Assembly: GCA_016858145.1 (NCBI GenBank)
Contig: JAEHOE010000151.1
Location: 1 to 64,000 of the forward strand
Direction: 5' to 3'
From: Edaphochlamys debaryana
Lineage: Eukaryota; Chlorophyta; Chlorophyceae; Chlamydomonadales
Length of the DNA: 64,000 nt
The notes below the pieces were generated by a model. The model worked only from the letters and a program-made list of their open reading frames with translations, was not told where the DNA came from and searched no databases. A program made the position numbers and the translations under genes. Shown here in pieces: positions 10,811 through 21,520 of the stretch; position 1 is the stretch's first letter; the number at the start of each line of letters is the position of its first letter.

Positions 10811-13800
10811 TTAGACCTTCCTACTGGGCGGCGGCCGGCGGCCCTTTGGCGGCGGCCGCTTCATCCCCGGCGGCGGCCGCTTGGTGGGCGATGCTTTGAG
10901 GCCCTCCGCAGAGGGCAGCGCCCTGCACCCCTCTGTGGCGTTGAAGGGCGTGAAGGTCGGCAGGGGCGCCGCCTGGGTGGGGATGAGCTTGCCCTGCTGT
11001 GCGGCTTGCAGGACGAGGGGCGTGGGGTCGGGCGATGTGAAGATGGCCTTGAGGTCATCGCCCCCCATGCAGGTGATGAAGGGCACGCTGGGCGACAGGT
11101 CCCAGCAGTTGCTGACGGGCACCTAGGGGTGGGGTGGGGAAGGGGCACGGGGTAGGGGTGGGGCGGGATGGGGATAGGGGTAGGGTACGGGGCCGGGGGT
11201 CATCAGGGGACGGAGGGGACGGGGTGGCGTGCAATGGGCGTGGGCAGCAGCCCCCTTACGCCTCCCTGCTCCCGGCTGCCCGCCGATCGCTCACCCTGGG
11301 ATAGTAGGCAGCATAGATCCAGCACTGCGGTAATTGGGAAAAGGCACACGTGTCATCCTGGACGGCCTCCACCTCGGGCAGTAACAAGGAGGTGGGTACG
11401 AAGAGCAGAGAAGGCAATCTGCCCCCCATGTCGGCGTGCTGTAATAATCTCACCATCTCATCCATGGACCCTGGGCCATAGTGCGTGGTCATATCGCGTC
11501 CCTCTCCGGTGTAGGAGCAGGTGGTGATGAACTCGTCACCCGGCAGGAAGGTGCGGGTCTCGGGCCGACCGTCGACTGGGCCCTGGGGTCAGGTGAGACA
11601 TGTGTAGCCCTTGGGTCAGGGGCTGCTCGTGTGAAACAGGGAAACGCAGCCTTGTGTGGCTGGGGGCAGGAGCTCAAGCATTGCATGAGCATGTGCTGCG
11701 AGTCTCTACCCTCCCTTCTTCGTCCCATGCACCCCTCCCTTCACTCCCTACCCCGTCCCCTAAACCCCGCCGCTCGCACCTGGAAGTTGAAGTTGAAGCT
11801 GGTGCGCTCGATGGGCGGGAGCTCCACGCCATTACGGATGTGCTGCGTAACTGCTTTGCGCCCGCTCGAGTGCATGTGGAAGAAAGTCATGAAGATGGTC
11901 ATGGGCTGTGGGAACTGGCTGGTGCAAGCGCTGGGGCAGAGGTTTGGCGCAGTGGAGGTGAGAGGGGCTCCGGGCGGCACGTTGATGCTGTTTGTTCCGA
12001 ATATGATGAGCCCCATCTCAATCTCGCGCAGGACTGCGGTGTAGTAGAAGCGGAGTCCGGAGCTGTCGTACTGCAAAGAGGAACGGGGCCCGCGGGGGGT
12101 GAAACCAGGGCAGGTATGTGTGGGTGAGGCGGCCCGAGCTACTGCGTCTGCATGCACGCATGCAGGACCAGGCAGGACCACGTGCTGCGATGCCCCTGTC
12201 GTACTTCGTGCCGTACTCACCGCGTTGTCCAGGTGCTCAGGGTTGTTATAATGTATGGACAGAGTGATGTACTTGACCTCCTGGTCCTTGCCAAAGGGAA
12301 GCCCGACATGATCCGGCATCTCCACACGCGAAATGCCTGTGCGCAAGACCGGCATGGGCAAGGGTCTTCTCACGCACCGCACATCCTGGCCAAAGGCAGG
12401 TGTAACTTCCTTGCCGTCCGACGCATCGCACCGGTCGAGTCAAGCAAAGCCCCCGCCTGCGCCCCCAGCCGCGGCGCGCGCGGCGCCAGTTGTGCCGTGG
12501 CGCTTCGCAGCCCCACCCGGTGCCCAGGCGAGGAAGACGTCGGTGCAGTCGGGCATGTCGGACAGCGCGTTGCTGGTGCAGTCGAACAGCTCGCCCGGCG
12601 TGTGCGTTGGGGGGTGCCTGCACGCCCACGTGGTGATGTGGTGCACGTGCGGTGTGGTGATGACCGGCTCGAAGGCGATGATGTGGTACGGCATATCCGC
12701 GGGCAGCTCGAAGTTCTTGCAGAGGTACGAGGTTGTGATGGCTGGGACCAGGGCTTTGTCATGCACGAGGTCCACCATCTGCATGGGCAGCGGGCGACAC
12801 AGGGCGACGCAGCCAAGGCAGCACGGTCAGATTGGTCAAGGCGCTCACTCCGTGGGTGTCAGCACCAGCGGGGACCACGGCACCCACACGGACGGACCCA
12901 GACGATTGCTAGTGCCCCGCCAGACGCACCTCGACGTCAGGGCTGGTGAGGTCGAGCTTGGCTGGCAGGGGCCCGGTCGGCCACAGGCGGAGCACCTTGC
13001 TGCCCCGGTTCTGGGAGTGGTAGTTGAGGGGCCCCACGCCGTACGCGAAGATGACCCACTGCAGCGTGTCCTTCAGGATCTCCCTGTCTGCTGTATCGCA
13101 GCTGTGCAGGGGCCGGCGGAAGGAGTAGATTGTACGGCCGCCGCTCCGGGCCGCGGAGAGGAGTCGGACATCCTGACGGCAGGTGCGGGCAGATTGGGCG
13201 TGGGGGCCCGGGTGAAGGGAAAGAGGAGTTGAGCCCGCTGCTAATCAGTGGCGCGGGAAGGGAGGGACCGGCTAGACCGGCGTCGCCTCCCGATAGTTTC
13301 ACTGCAAAACGGAAGAATACGCAACAGCAACTGGGTGGAGGGCCCAGGGAAGGCATGCCCCTAGCAGGGCACTGCAGCCTTGCCCTTGCCCTTGGGGCAC
13401 GCATGCATCCTGCCCACCTGCTGCTCGTCCAGTGCGGGCCGCCCAAAGGTCTGGGCCCAGTAGTCGCCCAGCGTGAAGCGGTCTGTGGCCGTGTCGTACT
13501 GCAGTACGGCAATGTCAGCAGCCAGCATGCCGCCCTCGCTGATGCCCAGGCCGATCCAGCCCCAGGTGTCTGCGGGGAGGACACGCCGGCGGTTAAGGGC
13601 GGTGGGTACACACTCCGTCAACCGACGGACGATCGAAACGTCCGAGCGCGATGGAGCGCGATGTCAAACGTGTACTCTGCTGGAGAACCGTAGCTGGTAT
13701 CGTTGATACTGGTCGAGTGTGCACTCGAGTGACCGGCCAATTCAAGGGAGCCCCCTCCAGATAACCAGCCCGCCAAATGGGGCGTGCGTAATGTGTTAAG

Positions 13801-14072
13801 CGCAAGGTCCCCGGGTGCGTGCCATTGCTGCACCGACCTCCATCCAGCTCGACGCCAAAGGTAACAGTGCCATCGCGATTGTCAGTCTTCCAGTGCAGGA
13901 CGTGACTAGGGGACATCTGCTCGCAGTTTGGGTAATCAGACTTGCTGAAGCTTGCCCAGCATGTCGCCGCGTGCGATACCGGCGTCAAGGCCATGGCCAC
14001 CACGGCAGCGACAAGGAGCATCACGAGGCGGGTACTGGGGCCATTGCAGGGCCTGCAGCTGTGCGGCGCCAT
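10811..14072 (-). CDS. DOMON + copper type II ascorbate-dependent monooxygenase (copy A)
   Basis: Secreted or lumenal member of the dopamine beta-hydroxylase / peptidylglycine monooxygenase superfamily. Exons are 14072-13838, 13569-13418, 13172-12930, 12778-12517, 12336-12221, 12070-11780, 11582-11454, 11324-11295 and 11122-10811, giving 589 aa. A signal peptide covers residues 1 to about 35. The DOMON domain is residues about 36-205 (WASFSK, TWGWIGLGIS, RPLHSCDT). The two catalytic Cu domains follow. CuH ligands: His-His 256-257 (HVHHITTW) and His 326 (IHYNNPE). CuM ligands: His 401 and His 403 (FFHMHSSG) and Met 476 (GSMDEM) just before CWIYAAYYPR. The C-terminus is Lys/Pro/Arg-rich. An in-frame ATG at 14123 exists, but 14072 matches the paralogue start and gives a clean signal peptide. 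The substrate is unknown; an ascorbate-dependent hydroxylation is the family reaction. Confidence 0.9.
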
Positions 14073-14510
14073 GTTGCTATGCTCAGGGCGCTGGGGCGCG
14101 CTGCGGCTGAAATCGAGTCGCATGCGACTCCGCCGTACTCGCGCGCGGGCGCCCTAGACGGCCTAAAGAAAGCAAGAGCAAGTTATAGGAGTACAGGTGA
14201 TGTAACAAAGCTTGGGGAATCGTCCTAACTTGGGTTTCGGGCGATCGCGGCGGTTGGCAGCCAGCGACCCGCGCGACAGCCAGACGCAGCCAGCCATCCA
14301 ACGAGTACGTGGAGACGAGTTATGGCCGTGCTAATAAGCGGTAAGGCGTATGCGCTGCCCGACAGCGGCGGGAGCTCCCAGACGGGCCGCCTTTGCCAGG
14401 CCCATCGCCCCATAACCCGCGCCTCCCCTCGCCCCCTCCTCTTCTCGGGCGGTTTTGGAGGGCTTCATTGTGCTGCCTGGTAAGGTGACGCCGCATTAGG
14501 CTCGCAAGGG

Positions 14511-14600
14511 CAGGGCTGCGGATAGTTGCCGACCAGTGCAATCGTTGCACTTTGCTGGCCTGCTTTTCGCGTAACTCGTCTCCCATGTCTCCTTTCCCCC
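14511..14600. repeat. 90-bp direct repeat, copy 1
   Basis: Begins CAGGGCTGCGGATAGTTGCC and ends in a C run. It matches 15344-15433 with a single visible substitution (A versus G near the 3' end). Confidence 0.9.
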
Positions 14601-14924
14601 TCCTCTTCTCCACCCAACCTCTATCAATCCCAGTTGCCACTCCATGCCTGGCCGCCCTCAACCCCATAGTCAGGCGCGCTCTCATGAGTCGGGAATTTCG
14701 ATGCATGCAACGTTACCGCAGTTGTTGTTGTTGTTGCACGGACAAGGGCATCAGGCCTCCTGCCCCGCCTGGCCCCACTACCCGTTCTCGGCACGCTTAG
14801 GTCCTGTCTTTCCCCGCCCCTCCTCGCCCCTCCCCGGTCCCCGACCCTTCTGACCCCTGGCCCTGCCTCAACCAGAGCCCACCAACCCCGTGTCCCCACT
14901 CTGGTCGGGGAGGAGCGTGCGGGC

Positions 14925-14929
14925 TTACA
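14925..14929 (-). terminator. Candidate TGTAA signal, monooxygenase B
   Basis: First clear minus-strand TGTAA downstream of copy B, about 720 bases past the stop. Confidence 0.25.
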
Positions 14930-15343
14930 GGAGAATTGCAATGCAATTGAGTGCACGAGCGCACGACCTGAGGAGCGTGCGGGTTAAACCAACACCTTCA
15001 ACATCTGTCTATCTGTCCCTCACCACTGCCACTCCCACAAAGTCTAAAGCCCTAAAGTGTCAAGTTACGGGACCCCACCAGGCCACCACGCACGATTCCC
15101 AGCGCCGTAAGGAGCGAGCCAGGGGGGGACGTGGGAGCTTGCAGCCAGCCATAGATAACCCTCGACTTCAAGCGCAACTTCGCACGTCACGTATCATGCG
15201 TTCGTGCAATTATACATCAGCGTGTTATGATATGTATAGCTGACATGGCAAAAGTAGACGCAGCCATGCTACTTGTCCTGACAAGGTAGGAGCCGGTGAA
15301 CTCCCTACCGGTAGGAGCCGGTCAACCCCCCAATCCTCCTGAG

Positions 15344-15433
15344 CAGGGCTGCGGATAGTTGCCGACCAGTGCAATCGTTGCACTTTGCTGGCCTGCTTTT
15401 CGCGTAACTCGTCTCCCGTGTCTCCTTTCCCCC
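15344..15433. repeat. 90-bp direct repeat, copy 2
   Basis: Second copy of the repeat at 14511-14600. It is flanked by a shorter duplicated motif, CCCCCAATCCTCCTGA, on both sides, and by a doubled GGTAGGAGCCGGT just upstream. Confidence 0.9.
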
Positions 15434-15649
15434 AATCCTCCTGACTTAGCCGGCAGCCCCGGCTGTAGCGTGTCACCCTGCCGCCTGTACTACTGGCACA
15501 TGATCAACCATGAATTCGAGCAAGTTGAACAAGGAGCCCCCGACCCACGCGCCCCAACAGCTAGCTAGCACGTGATTATAGCACCCAATGCGCTCGTCAG
15601 AGTCGTCGCCCCATGCCTCGCATGGGGTGGAGCCCCGTCGGTGGAGCCC

Positions 15650-18600
15650 TCAGACGCCGCCCCTGATAGGACGTGGCGGCCGTGCGCCCCAGCCCGGGTT
15701 CTGACCGGGCAGCGCCCTGCACCCCACCGTGGCGTTGTAGGGCGTGTAGGGCTGCATGGGGGCCGCCGCGGTGGAGATGAGCTTGCCCGTCTGCAGCGCC
15801 TGATACACCAGCGGTAGGGGGTTGGCCGCTGTAAATATTGCGTTGAGCTCGTCGCCCACCATGCAGGTGTAGAAGGGGGCGTTGGGGGACAGGTCCCAGC
15901 AGTTGTTGACGGTGGGGACCTGGGGGTGGTGGAGGGGGCGGGGTCAGGCCAGGAAAGGCGGGAGGGGCTGGTGACACGTGGTTGCCTGCTCGGCTGCTCC
16001 TCATGGCTCGCAACCGTCGACCCACGTCACGGCAGCATGCCCGTGCTATGACTGGTGTTCGCAATAGCTCTGGAACCGCGGTTCCCCGCCCAGCACGCCC
16101 CCAGCGCGCACCCGCGGGTAGTATGCAGCAAAGTTCCAGCACTGCAGTTGCATAAGCGGCGTTGGAGGGAGGAGGGGCAACGGGTACGGGCGTGGGGTAC
16201 GGGTGGCAGGGCGCAGAGGTTGCCGGTGGGGAGAAGGGCACTCGGGAGCAGGAGGAGCGGACTAGAGAGCGGAGGCCCACGCAAGCCGCCTCTGCCGGTT
16301 CAGACGGTTCGGCACTAGCCGCTTACCATCTCATCGAAAGATGATGGGCCATAGTGCGTGGTCACATCGCGTCCCACGCCGGTGTAGGAGCAGGTGGTGA
16401 TGAACTCGTCACCCGGCAGGAAGGTGCGGGTCTCGATCTGGGGTTCCACGGGGCCCTGGGGACGGACGGACGGGGCTCGGCGTTGAGCTTCAGTTTTGGC
16501 TTTTAGGTTGGCCAAATCTGGCGATGTGAACCTCCACATCCCCCCGCCTGTGGATGCTGCTCTTCACGCCCGGCCGCGCCCGTCGCCCCGCCTCCTAAGG
16601 CAGAATGCGTCGTGCCCCCTGCATGCCGTCGCTTGCTCAAATGCACACATGCACACATCCCTTCCCTCGCTCCTTACCCCGCCCCAACCGCACCCCGCCG
16701 CTCGCACCTGGAAGTTGAAATTGAAGCTGGTGCGCTCGATGGGCGGGAGCTCCACACCGTTGCGGATGTGCTGCGTAATGATCTTGCGCCCACTGATGTG
16801 CATGTGGAAGAAGTTGAAGAAGAAAGTCATGGGCTGTGGGAACTTGCTTGTGCAGTTACTGGGACACCGGCTGGGTACGGTGGAGGCGAGAGGGGCACCC
16901 GGTGGGACGTTGATGCTGTTTGTGCCGAACAGCATGAGGCCCATCTCGATCTCGCGCAAGATTGGCGTAAAGAAGAACCGAATGCCGGAGCTGTCGTACT
17001 GTGGCAGTACGGCAAGGAGGCGCAAGACAGGGGCAGGAAGGTTAAGGCAGGAAAGGGTGTCCGCCGGTTCATGCGGCAAAGCTAATAACTCTTGCCGTCT
17101 TGCCACTGCTGGTACCCAATCGCTTTTCTCAAGTCTGTGCCGTACTCACCGCGCCCTCCACGTGCTCAGGGTTGTTGTAGTGTACGGACAGGGAGAGGTA
17201 CTGCACATCCTGGTCCTTGCCGAAGGCAATCCCCGTGTTGGGCGGCAGCTCCACTGTCGTGACGCCTACAGGATGGGTGCGCGGGGGAATGGAAGCATCG
17301 AGGCCTCCGAGCTCAGACACTTTCCTGCACCTCCCTCCGTCGGCCTTGATTGTCCGCCTTCCCTCCTCTGTCCTCTCTGTCACAAGGAGGTGCCCAGGCG
17401 GGGCCCAGCGGGCAGCCCAGCTGGGCAAGCCAAGTGCAGAAACCACGCGGACAACCCGACAACGCACATGCGGGGCACATCCCTAGGACCTCTTCGCCAT
17501 AATCCCCAATACCGCTGCTCGACACACCTGGGGCCCAAGCGAGGAAGACGTTGGTGCAGTCCGTCATGTCGGTCACAGCACTGCCAGTGCAGTTGAATAG
17601 CTCTCCTGGGGGATGCTTTGGAGCGTTCTTGCAAGACCAGGTGGTGATGTGGTGCACGAACTTGCTCGTGATCTTGGCCTCGAAAGCAACCACGTGGTAA
17701 ACCCGGTCGGACGGCAGCGCGAAGTTCTCGCAGATATAAGTGGTTGTGGCCGGCGGGACAGGAGCGTTGGTGTGCCTCACATCAACGGTCTGCAGGCCAC
17801 GGTTTGGGGAGGGGCACAGCGGGGGGGGGGGTGCGATTTAGCCTTGTTTACCAAGTAAAGGAAGGCTCGCCGGCACGTGGCCATGAGGCCTGCAGGCGCA
17901 AGGTAGGCTCGCTCCAGACGCACCTGGATGTCGGGGCTTGTAAGGTCCGGCTTGGGCGGCGGGGGGATGGTCTGCCACAGGCGCATCCACTTGCTGCCTC
18001 GGTTAACAACGCCGTGGTAGCTGAGGGGCCCCTCGCCGTACGCATATACGACCCACTGCAGCGTGTCCTTAAAGATTCGCTGATCGAAGCTGGTGTCACA
18101 GCTGTGCAGGGGCCGGCGGAAGGCGAAGATTGTACGGCCGTGGTTTCGGTGGGCCATGATGAGGCGCACGTCCTGAGGGTGCGGCGCGGGCGGGTCGGGC
18201 CTGGGGGCCTGGGTTAAGTCCTGTAGGCAACGAGAGTAAGCCCGATGCCCTGGAGACGTAGGGCCAGGGCCGCGCACGGCAAACTAGTATGGGCAAGCAG
18301 GGGCCGGAGAAGCCAAGGGCCAGCGGCGGCGTAATGTGTGGCGGTGCGTGGGGCAGACGGCCTGGGCCTTAGTACGAGTCGCACCTGCTGCGCGTCCAGT
18401 GCGGGCCGCCCAAAGGTCTGGGCCCAGTAGTCGCCCAGCGTGAAGCGGTCTGTGGCCGTGTCGTACTGCAGTACGGCAATGTCAGCAGCCAGCATGCCGC
18501 CCTCGCTGATGCCAAGGCCGATCCAGCCCCAGGTGTCTGCGGGGAGGGACCGGTGGGGCAGGATGCGGGTTGGTTGGGGCAATGTATGAGTCACCCGCGC

Positions 18601-19115
18601 TACCCGCGAAGGCCGCGCCGGGAAGAACTTCGCTTCCGCCAACCGACACGGCGCTCCGACTGCCAGAACAAAGCGTGTCCTGATGCTAATGCCCCCCTTG
18701 ATTGTCGCGGAACCAGTGAGTCCAGAGGAGCTCAGCGAAGGGGCCATTCGAACGCGTCGAGTCGCTCGCCAGTTGGCTGAACGTGTCCCCCACGGCTCTA
18801 GGTTATGTAGCCATCCCGCGCATGCGATGCGAGGGTGGCAGGTTTTGCGCGAGCGGTCCGCGCGCCCAGCACGCACCACCGACCTCCATCGAGCTCGACG
18901 GCAAAGGTGGCAGTGCCGTCGTCGCTGTTGACCTGCCAGTGCAGCGCGTAGCTTGGGGCCAGCTGCTCGCAGTTCGGGTACTCAGACTTGCTAAAGCTGG
19001 CCCAGCAATCTGCCGCTTGCGACACCGGAACCAAGGCCATGGCCAGCGCCGCAGCGACAAGGACCAGGGCGAGGCGGGTACCGGGGCCGCCGCTTTGCGA
19101 CTCGTGTGACGCCAT
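15650..19115 (-). CDS. DOMON + copper type II ascorbate-dependent monooxygenase (copy B)
   Basis: Tandem paralogue of copy A. Exons are 19115-18884, 18536-18385, 18172-17924, 17789-17528, 17265-17150, 16998-16708, 16455-16327, 16141-16112 and 15919-15650, giving 576 aa. All eight introns fall at the same codon positions and phases as in copy A. The signal peptide ends at PVSQA|ADCW. The same copper ligands are present: FVHHITTW, VHYNNPE, FFHMHISG and SSFDEM before CWNFAAYYPR. The C-terminus differs from copy A, ending in a short Pro/Arg-rich segment. The DOMON exon 3 and last exon are clearly diverged from A, while exon 2 is nearly identical at DNA level. The reaction is inferred from the family only. 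Confidence 0.9.
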
Positions 19116-21520
19116 GGTTATCTGATGGTTGTGATGCTCGCAGACGCACTGGGACGCTCACATCGAGCGAATGCACCCCGCCGTACACTTGCCGGGGCGC
19201 AGCAGACTGCGCTTCAAAGCAAGCAGCGCTCACGTAGGATGCATTAGACGGCACGATAGCTTGCAATGCTTGTGCGGCGTTCAGGTTTGAGAATGGAAGC
19301 GGTTGGTTTGCACGATTTAGTGCACGCAACCTGCAAATCCTGCGACTGTAGTATGTGCAATAATCCCATCGTCTCAAGCGAGGTAGCCAGTCAGGACATG
19401 GAGCACGACCGAGCGGAGAGGGCGGACTGCGGCCGACTCACTCGAGAGGAGCAATCAAGTCTGCCGCCGCCTCGACTCTCCCAGCTTGTGCAAAAGGCTT
19501 ATCACATACACTCTTATCTGATGCTCGGGCCGTTTACTGGTCCGCGCGGTTGACTTTTGGGTTTCGGGCGGGGTCGCGCTTCTGACCTCCGCGTCCGCTA
19601 CCGGTGGCGAACAGATTTGCCCTTAGATTAACATAGCTGCCCATGTGTATGATAGCTTGAGAAGGCATGTGTCGCCATGGTTGGAAGTTCGCCCTGTCTT
19701 CGCACGCACGTCAACGTTTGCCCTGGAAAAACTGTTCGCTTACAGGTATGAGGTGTGATACAAGAGGATACGGCTTGACGGTCTTGTGGCGGGGTCTGTC
19801 GCCCTCTGCATGTCCGCGATTCAAAGCCAAGGTACGTGAAAGCGCTCGGCTGGACCTCACCTCACATGTGCTGCCAAGTACTGCGCGGAAAACCATTGTG
19901 GACGCTGAACGGAGCGCTGTGAGCGTGCACGGCTTGGCCGCCTTCGCGGCCAGCTCAGCGCCGGCCAGGGCGCCGGCTCCCCCACCCGCCGCGCGTCGTC
20001 CCTTACGCGGGCGCACCCCTTGGTGAGTAGCCCTTCCGGATTACCGCAAGGGACCCGGCCAGGGCTATGGAGGCAGGACGGGCGGGCACCGCCGAGCGCC
20101 GACTGGTAAGCATGAAGCGGCCTCCGGGCGGCGATGACGGCGGAGACAGGCGTGCGTTCCGAGGAAACAGCGGTACTGGCAGGGCGGCAGCAGACGGAGG
20201 AAATGCGGCACACTCGAGCGCGTGCCTGGTCCATAGCTGCCGGCTGTATCCGAAGGACTGGGGTTCGGATTCTGTCGTTCCTCAACCGCCCCGCCCCGCC
20301 CTTTTACCCAGGCCTGCCGGTGCGCTCTTGGCCTTTTGCCCGTCCTGCCGCGTGCGCCGGAACTGCAGGCAGCCGGAACTGCAGGCAGCCGGAACTGCAG
20401 GCAGCCGGAACTGCAGGCAGCCGGAACTGCAGGCAGCCGGAACTGCAGGCAGCCGGAACTGCAGGCAGCCCTTCCTCCTGAGGGGCGACAGGGCGAGCGC
20501 TTCCGGGCGCTGTTTGCGGTGGAGTCCAGCGCCCTAGCCGCCTGGCAGGGCGCGGGGGCCGCGCAGTGCAGCGCGAGGAGGGCGAGCAGGAGTGCACGGG
20601 CCCGGGTGGCGGTAAGGTACCGCGGTACCGGTATGAGCTATGAGGACACGAGCGAGCAAGGCCCGGCATGCGGGCTGCGGGCATGGGCTTGGGCCTCGGG
20701 GTGGGTGCCGACCGCCGAGCCTGTGAGCGTTGTCATGGACATGGAGAGTCAGGGTATGCTGTCTGGGCGTCCGCGCATGCAGCGTGCTGCCACTGCACAC
20801 GGTGCGTACTCATGAGCAGAGAGCGGAGCCCGGGCGACCTGCTGAGGGTATGGTGCGGACGCGTTGCTAGGTCAGGTCATGCAGTGCCACCAGTGATGTC
20901 ATTGAGGATCAACGTTCTACACGTGCACGCGCTCGCTCGCGCCCCGCCACCCTGTACTCCGCACGCGCCTCACCGCCCACACCCTCCTGCTCCACGCCAC
21001 AACCGCCTGCCGAGGCACGAGCCCGCGCACGCGCGCTCACTCTCCCTCCCATCGGCCTCCTGACAGCTCTGCTGGCCAAAACCGCCATTTTACCTGGAAA
21101 AAGGCTTGGGCCCAGGAAGACCCTTCATACCGACAGCCCAGGAGACCAGAAGGCGGGGTGTCTATGTGACCACCCGATACGCCCCGCGGCCATCCCACTG
21201 CCCCCACGCCAGCTCCTCCCGACTTCCTTAAGGCCCCTGCTGCCGCTCAACGACGAGAGCGTCAAAACTAGGCACCGCATATCCAATGCCCACGCGAAAT
21301 CGTCTTCTCCTATGTCTTCTCTTGGTCTCATCCTCCGTCCTCCACGCTCCCGCTCTTGTCCTTGTGGTCAAGACCAGCCTCCTGCTCCTCAAGCCGCCCC
21401 ATGCACATAGGCAGGTGGCCCCAGCCCTTCCGCCTTCCACACATCCTCCTGCCCCTGCCCCTGCATACCGAGCGCGGCCTCTCTTCCCTCCGGCCGCCGT
21501 CGCGCTGTGCCCACCCCTCC
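19116..21520. other. Intergenic, no supported gene
   Basis: About 2.4 kb between the start of monooxygenase B and the 3' end of the giant ankyrin gene. It contains the 16-bp tandem repeat at 20359-20470. Open frames such as the one through the repeat look artefactual. A minus-strand TGTAA at 19744-19740 is distant from the ankyrin stop. Confidence 0.45.
20359..20470. repeat. 16-bp tandem repeat, seven exact copies
   Basis: The unit GGAACTGCAGGCAGCC is repeated seven times without change (112 bases), then degenerates. Each unit carries a PstI site. Because 16 is not a multiple of three, all three forward frames read the same periodic peptide shifted, which creates spurious open frames. Confidence 0.97.

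Larger units (their letters stand above)
14073..15649. other. Intergenic between tandem monooxygenases
   Basis: About 1.6 kb holding the promoter of copy A and the 3' UTR of copy B. It includes two copies of a 90-base direct repeat and a minus-strand TGTAA at 14929-14925. No gene was recognised. Confidence 0.45.

Noticed and set aside
20067..20684. Open frames on both strands through the 16-bp repeat, apparently encoding a 16-residue repeat peptide
   Set aside because: A 16-base unit without stops is open in all frames and gives the same periodic peptide; no gene context supports translation.
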